Assembly (NCBI RefSeq): GCF_008728515.1 | Contig: NC_044988.1 | Coordinates: 36,435,159 to 36,499,158 of the forward strand | Reading direction: 5' to 3' | Origin: Papio anubis | Taxonomy: Eukaryota > Chordata > Mammalia > Primates > Cercopithecidae | Length of the DNA stretch: 64,000 nucleotides | Shown here: positions 10,654 to 20,810 of the stretch, in pieces | Position numbering within the stretch: position 1 is the stretch's first letter | How the letters are laid out: each line of letters starts with the position of its first letter | Notes under the pieces: model-generated | Seen by the model: the letters and a program-made list of their open reading frames with translations, nothing else | Databases searched by the model: none | Told to the model about the DNA's origin: nothing | Translations under genes and position numbers: made by a program

Positions 10654-12301
10654 TTTTTTCTTTTTCTACTTTAAACATGTTTATTATTTTTAGACTTAAA
10701 ATACACTAATCCTGCGATGCATGCTGGTGTCATATGACACCAGGCCTGGGATCACACCTCTGTCCAGCAGGCACTTGTCTCAGGTGAGGCAGTTTTCTGA
10801 GGGGTTTCCCAGGAGTAGCATCTCAGGACACCTGAGAGGGAAGGGGGGTGCAAGGAACACCTCTGTGTGCACACGCCTGTGCTGTGCTGGGGATGAGCTG
10901 TCACCTTGAGGTGGCATGAGGCATGTGTCACCTTGACTCTGGCTTGGGAGCCCCAAGGTTAATGGAAGGTTAAGACATGATCAAGGTGCCCATGAGATCG
11001 TGACAGGGACATGCTGGGTTTCTGTGGCTTGAGTGCTTGGATGAACATCTCATTTTCCAATCACACAATTGCAGTGCAGAAAGGCATCAGGAGGCTTGGT
11101 CTGGTATTAGGAACTGAAGAAGCGGCCCAATCCCTGACCAGAACGGTAGCATCAAATGCCTTGTGGTTTCCAGGTGGCTGTGGTAGTGTCTCAGGAGTCC
11201 TTTAGTGTGTTCTCATGAACACCGGGTTACACGGATGGCACCTCATACTTTTCAAAGCTCTTTCAATCTGTCCACTCATTCTCTTCTAGGCATTGTAGCT
11301 TACACCCTTTCCTCTCACCGACGCTGGTTTAGACCTGTCAAGTTCTTGAGCGTCACCGCTGCACCCATGAGTCCTTGCACCAGTGCCTCTCCTGTGGACT
11401 TTACCTGCTTGGCAGTGTGGCCCATGTTCATTGCATCATTAATCCGGTTTTCCAGGAAGCGCCAAGTGTCCTCAAAGTCTGGAGAGGAGTCCTGCATCAT
11501 CACCAGCTCTGTCGTGTTGTAGATGCCAGTCAGCATGGCTCGGCGGGTGTACCAGTTAAAATCAGTGGACTAGTCCCCAGCGTAATGCCACATGTCATCC
11601 ACCGTGCTGGTGAGCAGGCTCAGGCTGGATGGGATGTTGTGAGGGAGCATGAGGATGCTGAGGGCCCGGGGCCAGTGCTCAATGTATGGGATCAGCATTC
11701 TCAGTCTGGTTTCCACTGCATCCCTCAGGAACTGGTCTGTCTTCTTCTTCTCTGCCTGGCCCAACTGTACCAGCTTCTGCTCCTCTTCCAGCACGCGTGT
11801 GAGCCGGGCATTGCACTCGGTCACAAAATGCAGTATTAGTTCACTGCCATCCTTCCCAAACATGCTGGCTGCTGCACTGGAGAGACCTAGAGACTGGGCT
11901 CCTTCTGCAATCGACTCTGCTGTCCACCCGTGGGTGGGCACGAACTCCAGGGCTGCCGTCAAGATGCGGTCCTGCAGCTGCTCCTCACTTTCATAGCCCT
12001 CCTCCTCCTCCTCGCCGCCCTGGTCTGTATACCTGGGGGGTGGATGAGAAGACTCTGGATCAGGTTTCTCTGCCCCCTGTGTCTCAGAATGCTGCTGAGA
12101 TAATGAAGGGGGAGGCTGCTGCTTCTGCTCATCTGAAGACCTTAGCCCCACAGCTGAAGCATGGAAGGCACGTGGCACCAGGGCTGGTTGGCAACGGGTC
12201 ACGGGCAGGCACCGCAACTGCAGGAGCTTCCAGCCCGCCCGGCCAAGTGCACCAGACACGGCTGCCGCCATCGCCATTTTGGAAGCGGGCGCGTCGCCCG
12301 G
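10654..12301 (-). pseudogene. COQ9: COQ9 processed retrocopy, near full length, one nonsense codon
   Basis: COQ9 is a mitochondrial lipid-binding protein of TetR-like fold that partners COQ7 in coenzyme Q synthesis. This copy is intronless. It has an antisense poly(A) tail (10654 on), an AATAAA signal, a 3' untranslated region (about 10686-11314), a coding frame 12277-11315 and a short 5' leader. The frame runs 321 codons (human protein is 318 residues). It begins MAMAAAVSGALGRAG, keeps an acidic EEEEEG stretch and ends NLTGLNQRR-stop. The only disabling change I see is TAG at codon 236 (11570-11572), replacing a glutamine; the same frame then stays open to the natural stop. Two in-frame codon insertions relative to human lie near the N-terminus and in the acidic run. 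It sits inside L1 ORF2 in the same orientation. Expression is unknown. Confidence 0.96.
10680..10685 (-). promoter_or_regulatory. Polyadenylation signal of the COQ9 retrocopy
   Basis: AATAAA on the minus strand, about 15 nt before the start of the A-tail. This fits a copy of a mature polyadenylated mRNA. Confidence 0.85.
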
Positions 12302-12312
12302 CATCTGTCTTT
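12302..12312 (+). repeat. Target-site duplication, right copy (COQ9 retrocopy)
   Basis: An exact 11-bp repeat of 10643-10653. The L1 sequence resumes here ('ctttatagcagcata'), so the duplicated bases are L1 ORF2 sequence. Read on the minus strand, the last bases of this copy supply an in-frame ATG nine codons upstream of the COQ9 start. Confidence 0.9.
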
Positions 12313-15300
12313 ATAGCAGCATAATAATCCTTTATAATCCTTTGGGAATATACCCAGTAACGGGATGGCTGGGTCAAATGGTATTTCTAGTTCTAGATCC
12401 TTGAGGAATCACCACACTGTCTTCCACAGTGGTTGAACTAGTTTACACTCCCATCAACAGTGTAAAAGTGTTCCTATTTCTCCACATCCTCTCCAGCACC
12501 TGTTGTTTCCCGACTTTTTAATGATTGCCATTCTAACTGGTGTGAGATGGTATCTCATTGTGGTTTTGATTTGCATTTCTCTGATGGCTAGTGATGATGA
12601 GCATTTTTTCATGTGTCTGTTGGCTGTATGAATGTCTTCTTTTGAGAAATGTCTTTTCATATCCTTTGCCCACTTTTTGATGGGGTTGTATTTTTCTTGT
12701 AAATTTGATTGAGTTCTTTGTAAGTTCTGGATATTAGCCCTTTGTCAGATGAGTAGATGGAAAAAATTTTCTCCCATTGTGTAGGTTGCCTGTTCACTCT
12801 GATGGTAGTTTCTTTTGCTGTGCAGAAGCTCTTTAATTTTATTAGATCCCATTTGTCAATTTTGGCTTTTGTTGCCATTGCTTTTGGTGTTTTAGACATG
12901 AAGTCCTTGCCCATGCCTATGTCCTGAATGGTATTGCCTAGGTTTTCTTCTAGGGTTTTTATGGTTTTAGGTCTAACATTTAAGTGTCTAATCCATTTTG
13001 AATTAAATTTTGTATAAGGTGTAAGGAAGGGATCCAGTTTCATCTTTCTACATATAGCTAGCCAGTTTTCCCAGCACCGTTTATTAAATAGGGAATTCTT
13101 TCCCCATTTCTTGTTTTTGTCAGGTTTGTCAAGATCAGATGGTTGTAGATGTGTGGTATTATTTCTGAGGACTCTGTTCTGTTCCATTGGTCTATATCTC
13201 TGTTTTGGTACCAGTACCATGATGTTTTTGTTACTGTAGCCTTGTAGTATAGTTTGGAATCAGGTAGTGTGATGCCTCCAGCTTTGTTCTTTTGGCTTAG
13301 GATTGTCTTGGCAATGCGGGCTCTTTTTTGGTTCCATATGAACTTTAAAGTAGTTTTTTCCAATTCTGTGAAGAAAGTCATTGGTAGCTTAATGGGGATG
13401 GCATTGAATCTATAAATTACCTTGGGCAGTATAGTCATTTTCACAATATTGATTCTTCCTATCCATGAAAGAGCATGGAATGTTCTTTCATTTGTTTGTG
13501 TCCTCTTTTATTTCACTGAGCAGTGGTTTGTAGTTCTCCTTGAAGAGGTCCTTTACATCCCTTGTAAGTTGGATTCCTAGGTCTTTTATTCTCTTTGAAG
13601 CAATTGTGAATGGGACTTCACTCATGACTTGGCTCTCTGTTTGTCTGTTTTTGGTGTATAAGAATGCTTGTGATTTTTGCACATTGATTTTGTATCCTGA
13701 GACTTTGCTGAAGTTGCTTATCAGCTGAAGGAGATTTTGGGCTGAGATGATGGGGTTTTCTAAATATACAATTATGTCATCTGCAAACAGGGACAATTTG
13801 ACTTCCTCTTCTCCTAATTGAATACCCTTTATTTCTTTCTCCTGCCTGATTGCCCTGGCCAGAACTTCCAACACTGTGTTGAACAGGAGTGGTGAGAGAG
13901 GGCATCCCTGTCTTGTGCCAGTTTTCAAAGGGAATGCTTCCAGTTTTTGCCCATTCAGTATGATATTAGCTGTGGGTTTGTCATAAATAGCTCTTATTAT
14001 TTTGAGATACGTTCCGTCAATACAAATTTATTGAGAGTTTTTAGCATGAAGGGCTGTTGAATTTTGTCAAAGGCCTTTTCTGCATCTATTGAGACAATCA
14101 TGTGGTTTTTGTCTTTGGTTCTATGTATATGCTGGATTGTGTTTATTGATTTGCATATATTGAACCAGCCTTGCATCCCAGGGATGAAGCCCAGTTGATC
14201 ATGGTGGATAAGCTTTTTGATGTCATGCTGGATTCGGTTTGCCAGTATTTTGTTGAAGATTTTTGCATCTATGTTCATCAGGGATATTGGTCTAAAATTC
14301 TCTTTTTTTGTTATGTCTCTGCCAGGCTTTGGTATCAGGATGATGTTGGCCTCATAAAATGAGTTAGGGAGGATTCCTTCTTTTTCTATTGATTGGAATA
14401 GTTTCAGAAGGAAAAAGTGCCAGCTCCTCCTTGTACCTCTGGTAGAATTTGGCTGTGAATCCATCTGGTTCTGGACTTTTTTTTGTTGGTAGGCTATTAA
14501 TTATTGCCTCAATTTCGGAGCCTGTTATTGGTCTATTCAGGGATTCAACTTCTTCCTAGTATAGTCTTGGGAGAGTGTATGTGTCCAGGAATTTATCCAT
14601 TTCTTCCAGGTTTTCTAGTTTATTTGTGTAGAGGTGTTTATAGTATTCTCTGATGGTAGTTTGTATTTCTGTGGGGTCCGTGGTGATATCCCCTTTATCA
14701 TTTTTTATTGCATCTATTTGATTCTTCTCTCTTTTCTTCTTTATTAGTCTTGCTAGCAGTCTATCAGTTGATCTTTTCAAAAAACCAGCTCCTGGATTCA
14801 TTGATTTTTCTGAAGGGTTTTTTGTGTCTCTATCTCCTTCAGTTCTCCTCTGATATTAGTTATTTCTTGCCTTCTGCTAGCTTTTGAATGTGTTTGCTCT
14901 TGCTTCTCTAGTTCTTTAATTGTGATGTTAGGGTGTCAATTTTAGATCTTTTCTGCTTTCTCTTGTGGGCATTTTGTGCTATAAATTTCCCTCTACACAC
15001 TACTTTAAGTGTGTCCCAGAGATTCTGGTATGTTGTATCTTTGTTCTCATTGGTTTCAAAGAACATCTTTATTTCTGCCTTCATTTCGTTATGTGTACCC
15101 AGTAGTCATTCAGGAGTGGGTTGTTCAGCTTCCATGTAGTTGAGTGGTGCTGAGTGAGTTTCTTAATCCTGAGTTCTAGTTTGATTGCACTGTGGTCTGA
15201 GAGACAGTTTGTTATAATTTCTGTTCTTTTACGTTTGCTGAGGAGTGCTTTACTTCCAACTATGTGGTCAATTTTAGAATAAGTGTGATGTGGTGCTGTG

Positions 15301-15590
15301 AAGAATGTAAATTCTGTTGATTTGGGGTGGAGAGTTCTGTAGATGTCTATTAGGTCCGCTTTTTGCAGAGCTGAGTTCAATTCCTGGATATCCTTGTTAA
15401 CTTTCTGTCCTGTTGCTCTGTCTAATGTTGACAGTGGGTTGTTAAATTCTCCCATTATTATTGTGTGGGAGTCTAAGTCTCTTTGTAAGTCTCTAAGGAC
15501 TTGCTTTGTGAATCTGGGTGCTTCTGTGTTGGGTGCATATATATTTAGGATAGTTAGCTCTTCTTGTTGAATTGATCCCTTTACCATTAT
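12313..15590 (-). pseudogene. L1 ORF2 remnant (endonuclease plus reverse transcriptase)
   Basis: Several long minus-strand frames join into a broken ORF2: 15081-15587 (endonuclease), 14556-14801, 13997-14464 and 13488-13928 (reverse transcriptase), 13058-13444 and 12657-13220 (C-terminal). The FADD active-site motif is intact at 13776-13787. In the endonuclease the usual GDFN reads GEFN (about 15443-15454), so a catalytic Asp is Glu; SDHS is kept (about 15195). Stops and frameshifts separate the pieces, and the first 100 or so residues are absent. It cannot make active ORF2p. Confidence 0.9.
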
Positions 15591-15638
15591 GCAATGGCCG
15601 CCTTTGTGTCTCTTGATTTTGTTGGTTTAAAGTCTGTT

Positions 15639-16384
15639 TGTTTCAAACCACCGTATCACCCTAAAAAAGTATCACAGCCAAGTTTCAATTTCACATTTTT
15701 CTATATGCCTGGCTCTGTAATAAGGGCTTTCCATTTCATTTCTCTTGGTGAGGGATCAGAAATATGGTGAATAGAAGAGGATAAAATTCATTTAACTTTT
15801 AGACTTTAACTTGATGGAAGGGTGTCAAAGTACAATGAAATGAGGCTGGGTAGTAAGACTTATGGAGTATTTTGGGTTTGATTTACACTGGGGACAGAAT
15901 TTCAGCTGCAAATTGTCTTTGGAGAACTCAGCCAAGTGTCTTTGATACTCAGCGACAGTCTAACATTTTCATGTCTGTGTCTTTTTCCAGGGTTGCATAA
16001 GAGTTACCTCTTACCTTTGCTTAACATGCAGAGAAGAGACTGTTCTAGGAAAGCTCCTGTGTATTGGATTTAGCTTTGATGTGTTAAAGTTATAAAAATA
16101 ACAATTGTTTAATTTATTCAAGCAACTCCTGGATTCAACTTGTGCTTCATTATTGGTGGGTTTATAGACTTCGATAGTTGAGGGAGTTAGTAGAAAGCAG
16201 TTATATGATCCACCTCTAGGAACAGGACAAGTGTGAGAGTAAATCTTACTATGTTCTTTTGAGTCTGAATTAGTGACTGATTATTTTGTGGAGAGTGTGT
16301 GTGTGTGTACATTTGTACATGTGTGTGTTATAGACCTGTATGCTTAAGAAAAGAGAAGGATAAAAAAGTCTAAGGGCAGTTATC
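15639..16384. other. Low-copy sequence; short TG repeat
   Basis: No repeat or exon is recognised apart from a short interrupted TG tract at about 16294-16328, broken by 'acatttgtacatg'. Confidence 0.5.
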
Positions 16385-16590
16385 ACAGAGTGGCTAAAAG
16401 CTGAGCCTTCAGAATCAGTCAGAGATAGATGCAAGTTGCCTAAACTCTCTGACACTTAGTTTCCTCATCTGTAAATTGGGATAATAACATTTAGCTCATA
16501 ACATTTTATGAAGGATTATGTAAAGTAAAATATGTTAAGTCCTTTGTGCAGCAAATTGTACATCATTGACTCCCAATAAATGTTAGTATA
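16385..16590 (+). mobile_element. MIR SINE, sense
   Basis: 'cttagtttcctcatctgtaa' then 'attgggataataacatttag' (16456-16495) is the MIR core. It continues through 'gaaggattatgtaaagtaaa' to 'cccaataaatgttagta' (16571), a full sense MIR layout. Confidence 0.8.
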
Positions 16591-17399
16591 ATCAGACAGT
16601 CAATCAATCAACCAATCCATCTATCAGTCAGGAATTGGAATTCTGAGTTCAGGTACACAACAACTCATCTCTGTGCTTCTGATCACATAGTTTTGAGACC
16701 TCCCGTGATGTCAAATTAACCTACTTCTCCATCAGTTTCTGCATATATGTGATGGTAAAAATGAACTCTTTAAAAACCAACTTTCACTTACCTTCTTCTT
16801 AACTGTCTTTTGAAGAAAGAGAAGTTAGGGTGAAGTAGTTTTCGTAGGAGGCAGGAAGATCCAAAGAATTTGGCAATTTATTTAAAACTAAAACCTGTGA
16901 CTTTAAAATAGAAAACCAAATAAAGGAAACTGCCCAACTATATAAAACACAATGACTAGTTTCTATCCATTTTAAAGCTATGGGTTCTTTCACTAACTAT
17001 ATAAAATACAATGAACTTGTTTCCATCTATCTAGCTAAACAGCACAATGTATTTAAAGTTTGCTATTTATAGAGGGATGCAAAATGAGATATATTGACAT
17101 ACTGGTCATTTTCCTGGTTTACAGGTTTGTTGTTTTGTTTGCTGTATTTGAACGGCCCTTGGCCTGTGGCTTTTCCACAAAATTGCGCTAATGGTCAACA
17201 ACACTCTATAGGATCAACTGCAAAACGTGCCATCTTTTATACCATCTTGCAAGACAAACAGTAAATGAGAGAGTCTTTTGAGAGTGGGAAAAAGTGAATT
17301 GCATGCTGCTTTCATAGAAGGTTTATTTTCAGGGAGTGATTGGGAATCAGTATGCATGGATAAGGGGGAGCGTCTTAGAGTTCCCCTTGGACCTTGTTC
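16591..17399. other. Low-copy sequence, nothing recognised
   Basis: Contains a small tetranucleotide-like stretch ('cagtcaatcaatcaaccaat', about 16597-16616). 'actatataaaacacaatga' (16936) and 'actatataaaatacaatga' (16995) form a 60-bp-spaced near repeat. No exon is seen. Confidence 0.45.
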
Positions 17400-17545
17400 C
17401 AAAATTGTACTTACTGGCTGTGGGGCCAGACTAAGATACTTCTCTGCAACTCAGTTTTCTCTTCTCTAACATGGGGATAGTAATAGTAAAAGGCTTGTCA
17501 TGAGGGTTAGATGAGAAATTCTTTTAAAAATGCTAGAGTATTAAA
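17400..17545 (+). mobile_element. MIR SINE fragment, sense
   Basis: 'ctgcaactcagttttctctt' (17444) then 'aacatggggatagtaatagt' and 'catgagggttagatgagaaa' (17500) are the sense MIR core and downstream part. Confidence 0.65.
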
Positions 17546-17609
17546 AACTTAGCTGACTTAATATTTCTATAATTGTTCTTTGTTTTTGTTACAGAATCAG
17601 AACAAAGAG

Positions 17610-17840
17610 GGAGGAATCTAACATTTACTGGCCACCTTTCAGGTGTCAGGAACTTTACATATTATTTCTTCTAATACTTCCCAGAATATTATACGATGGA
17701 AATTCTTAGTCCCATTTTACAGATGAGCAAATTAAGACTCAGAGAGGTCAAGCAATTTGTTTAGAGTCAACATAATTAGTAAGCTGTGGACTCCAGAATT
17801 AAACTTGGCGTATTTGACCCTAAAGCCCATGCCTTTTCTG
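17610..17840 (-). mobile_element. MIR SINE, antisense
   Basis: 'agtcccattttacagatgag' (17709) then 'caaattaagactcagagagg' is a near-consensus antisense MIR core. Flanks 'ctaacatttactggccacct' and 'ccctaaagcccatgcctttt' extend it on both sides. Confidence 0.8.
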
Positions 17841-18274
17841 CTTAATTGAACAACATACATTGAATGAGATTGGAAAAAAAATGTAACCCATCTATTTGCC
17901 ATTTTGTTGACTTCATACCAAATCCAAGACACAACAGATGATTTTGTTGAATCAACTGGTTATAGGGATGATATAGACCCAGTAATGATTCGACCATGAA
18001 ATTCTTTCTTCTACTTGAAATTAAACAGCCCGCCAAGGAACATAGTAGAATCTCCCTCCCCTAGAATGCTCTAAAAGCTGGGCAGGTAATTTGTCTGTCT
18101 GTTTTATCACTGGCTTTTGAAGGGGCAATGGAAGAAAAGCAGCCTCTTGGAATTTCTTCCTCATTTATTCTATCTCTGCAATATGATTATATTGCAAAAA
18201 GCATTTCTTTCTATTGCCAAGCAAACTCTGGGAGTAACTCAGCACATAAAACAGTGAGTATCGCTGAAAGGAGT
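17841..18274. other. Low-copy sequence, nothing recognised
   Basis: About 0.43 kb between two antisense MIRs with no identifiable repeat, exon or regulatory structure. Confidence 0.5.
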
Positions 18275-18515
18275 CAATAGTAATAACTAACATTTGTATA
18301 AGCTATTTTTAGGGCCTTCAGGGCTCCTCCACATATGTTTTTACCCAAAACTCTATCAACTAGTGGAAGAAGGATGGATGAGTATTATTACTATTTGTTT
18401 TACTTTTCATGTTGAAGAAATAGAAGCTCAGAACTTAAAGAATTTACCCAATATGCTGAGGATAATAAGTAGCTGAATTCAAGCTCGAATGTGTCCAATC
18501 CAATGCTATAGCTCT
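18275..18515 (-). mobile_element. MIR SINE, antisense
   Basis: 'ataactaacatttgtataag' starts it. 'cttttcatgttgaagaaata' then 'gaagctcagaacttaaagaa' is the core, and 'gtccaatccaatgctatagc' (18495) ends it. Diverged but collinear with MIR. Confidence 0.65.
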
Positions 18516-18524
18516 CTACCTGAG

Positions 18525-18690
18525 ACCTTGCTACTCAACGAATAGTACGTGAACTAGGAGTGTGGGCTGCTATGAGGAGTTTGTCAGAAATGTAGAATCT
18601 CTTATCTCACACCAGACCCACTGAACCCAAATCTACAGTTTAGCATGACTGTCATGTAATTTGAATATATATTCTTCCCTGAGAAGAGTT
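18525..18690. mobile_element. MER5-type hAT transposon, diverged
   Basis: 'gtttgtcagaaatgtagaat' then 'caccagacccactgaaccca' and 'aatctacagtttagcatgac' (18579-18649) follow the MER5 body. The terminal repeats are worn away. Confidence 0.55.
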
Positions 18691-20594
18691 GATTCTTAGG
18701 TGACGTGACCTCCCACGTTTGTAGCATTATATTAACCTGAAAGCACAAGGCTGACCATAAGTAAGAATGTAGTAGCTTTCCAACTCAACATGGCCCTCTT
18801 CCCCTTTTAAGTAAATAGGAATTGACTTACTAGCAGACATAAAGAGTTCTTGTTTTATTTTCGCTTGCTGGCATCTTTGAGTAATGTTTTGGGGAGTCTA
18901 AAATGACTAAGTTTGGGTGAGGTGGTAAAGGCAGCTCAGCCGGTAGTGCTAAGCCAGGAGGAAAGGGGGACCAGCCACCGGGCACGGCAATAGAAAGTCC
19001 CCTGGTCCTGGAAAGCACATCTTAGGTGCTACAGGATGCATAGCCTGGTTTCTCTGAGCACCTTGTCCAGGTTTCAAAGCAGTTACTTCTGGCTCACTTT
19101 GAGATGAGATATGCTGAGGCCAGATGCCCTGAATGAGGAGAACCTTTTCAACAGCATGTGTGTCTGGCTAGCATCATTCAACTCCAGCAAAGCCCCTAGA
19201 GAGCTCGTGCAGGCGTTTCCTGCTCAATGCCTGGGCTTTCTCTTGTTTAAAGAGCCAGCTGTGTTTCTAGTGAATGTGTGCTCTCCAGAAGGGCTTCCTC
19301 AGTTACACAACATTCCCTTCATCCCTGGAAATAGTGTCCAGAGGGGACCCAGAGGCCTGTTGGCATCGTGGCCCTGGCCAGCACACTATCCTCTTCCTGG
19401 GATGGCTCTCCATCCTCTGCAGGTGATCCTGGTAAGTGAGGAAGAGAACACTTTAGAAATTTTTGCCCTGCTGTAAAAACAAGGAATTTATGAGCATGCT
19501 GGTGTGAAAAGAGGGCCTAGGGAATCATTACTGAAAGCATAAAAGACTAATTTTCCCCATAAAGTGGCAGCAATAAATGTCCTGTAAATATGGGCCTCCA
19601 CTGACTCCTTCTTCAAAAGCATATTTTTACCCCCAATCCAGGAGAGTCTATTTCATATTTAACAAAGTAAATAACATAGACTGAGTGTCTATTCAAATGC
19701 ACCTGAAGTGACATTGTATCCATTAAGGCAAGGGAGAGCAACTAAGGAGGACACAGTCAGCTCCGGACGCCTCCAGTCTAGGGGAGAGAGAGAAGGAAGG
19801 AAAGAACATCAGGAATAGGAGGAGGGCTGCAAGGGGCGGCAAAGGAGGCTGTCATGGGTACAAGTCCAGAAAACAAGCAATGGGGAAATAGAGGCATTAT
19901 CCTCCTGAAGCTCCAGCAGCCTGAGATGATTTTTCTTCTGATGATCACAAATTAGGAAAAATGGCATGTTCATAATATCCATTTATGAAAAGTAAGACAA
20001 AATTTGGATATAAGCTTTGTAGATTCTCCCCCTTCCACCCATCATTTGTGGATATGGAAAAGTATTTGATATTGAGAGAGTTCTGGAAAACGTTTACATT
20101 TTTGCTGACTTTTGCGTGGGCAGCAGATCAATGAGCAGATGTTAGATTTTCAGGATGTCAGCCAGGAAGGATGACCCTTGCTTTTCTGAGACACTGAGAG
20201 ACTGTGGCAGTCCCTGGCTTGGTGGGAGTGGGAAATGAAACCTATGCCAGCTGGCCTCCAAAGAGGAGGAAGGAACATGCTATTTCATTGTCAGTAAAAG
20301 AATCTCTATTAGCAGTAATTATGATTTCAGAGACAGTTGGCAGATAGATTGTTATTGATCATTTATCTACAATAGACCAATAAGCCTATAAATATTTCTT
20401 CCAATTTTGCTTTCTGACAGTAGGAGCATAAGGTTGATTAAGGAGTTCCAAGCTGGGAGGATCTGGGGAGCTAGGCTCTGGATGAAAGGGATTGAGAGGG
20501 AGCTACAAGACAGATGAGAAATTGCTGCTGCTGCTGCTGTCATCTCTGTCACCTGTTCCTTAAAAGGCACGATGACATAGGGGTGGGGCAAGGC
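18691..20594. other. Low-copy sequence with a 121-codon frame
   Basis: No repeat is recognised over 1.9 kb. A plus-strand frame (19111-19476, 121 codons) has no domain, and I take it as chance. A purine-rich stretch lies at 19777-19850. A short TGC repeat lies at about 20522-20538. Confidence 0.45.
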
Positions 20595-20810
20595 AGCTAA
20601 GATCATGCACCTTGAAGTCAAATACTCTGGGATCAAATCATAACTCCACCTTAGCTGACCTTATGAAAGGGTGACCTTTGGAAAGACAATAGGTTGCCTG
20701 CGACTTGAATTTCTCATTTGGGGATAATATTTAATAAAAGTAGGTGTGAGAGTTAAAAGAGGCCATATTGGCAAATGATTTAAAACAGTGCTTGGCACAT
20801 AGTAACTTCA
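20595..20810 (+). mobile_element. MIR SINE, sense
   Basis: 'cttgaagtcaaatactctgg' then 'gatcaaatcataactccacc' (20610-20650), 'gaatttctcatttggggata' and 'acagtgcttggcacatagta' (20785) give the sense MIR order from box-B side to tail. Confidence 0.78.

Larger units (their letters stand above)
12302..15638 (-). mobile_element. L1PA-type LINE-1, ORF2 part (right of retrocopy)
   Basis: Continuous antisense L1 ORF2 from the C-terminal domain (12302 on) through reverse transcriptase (about 13490-14470) to the endonuclease (about 15080-15590). It breaks off near 15638 within 'ggtttaaagtctgtttg', where the L1 consensus would continue. No convincing element-wide target duplication is visible, which may reflect decay or an atypical 5' junction. 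Confidence 0.93.

Noticed and set aside
12001..12301. GC-rich, CpG-containing stretch that looks like a small CpG island
   Set aside because: It is the copied 5' end of COQ9 mRNA inside a retrocopy, not a native promoter.
11375..12324. Plus-strand frames of 94-154 codons opposite the COQ9 retrocopy
   Set aside because: They are shadows of the GC-rich COQ9 coding strand. The opposite strand matches COQ9 throughout.
19111..19476. 121-codon plus-strand frame in low-copy sequence
   Set aside because: No recognisable family and no promoter, polyadenylation or splice framing. This length is expected by chance in a 64-kb window.
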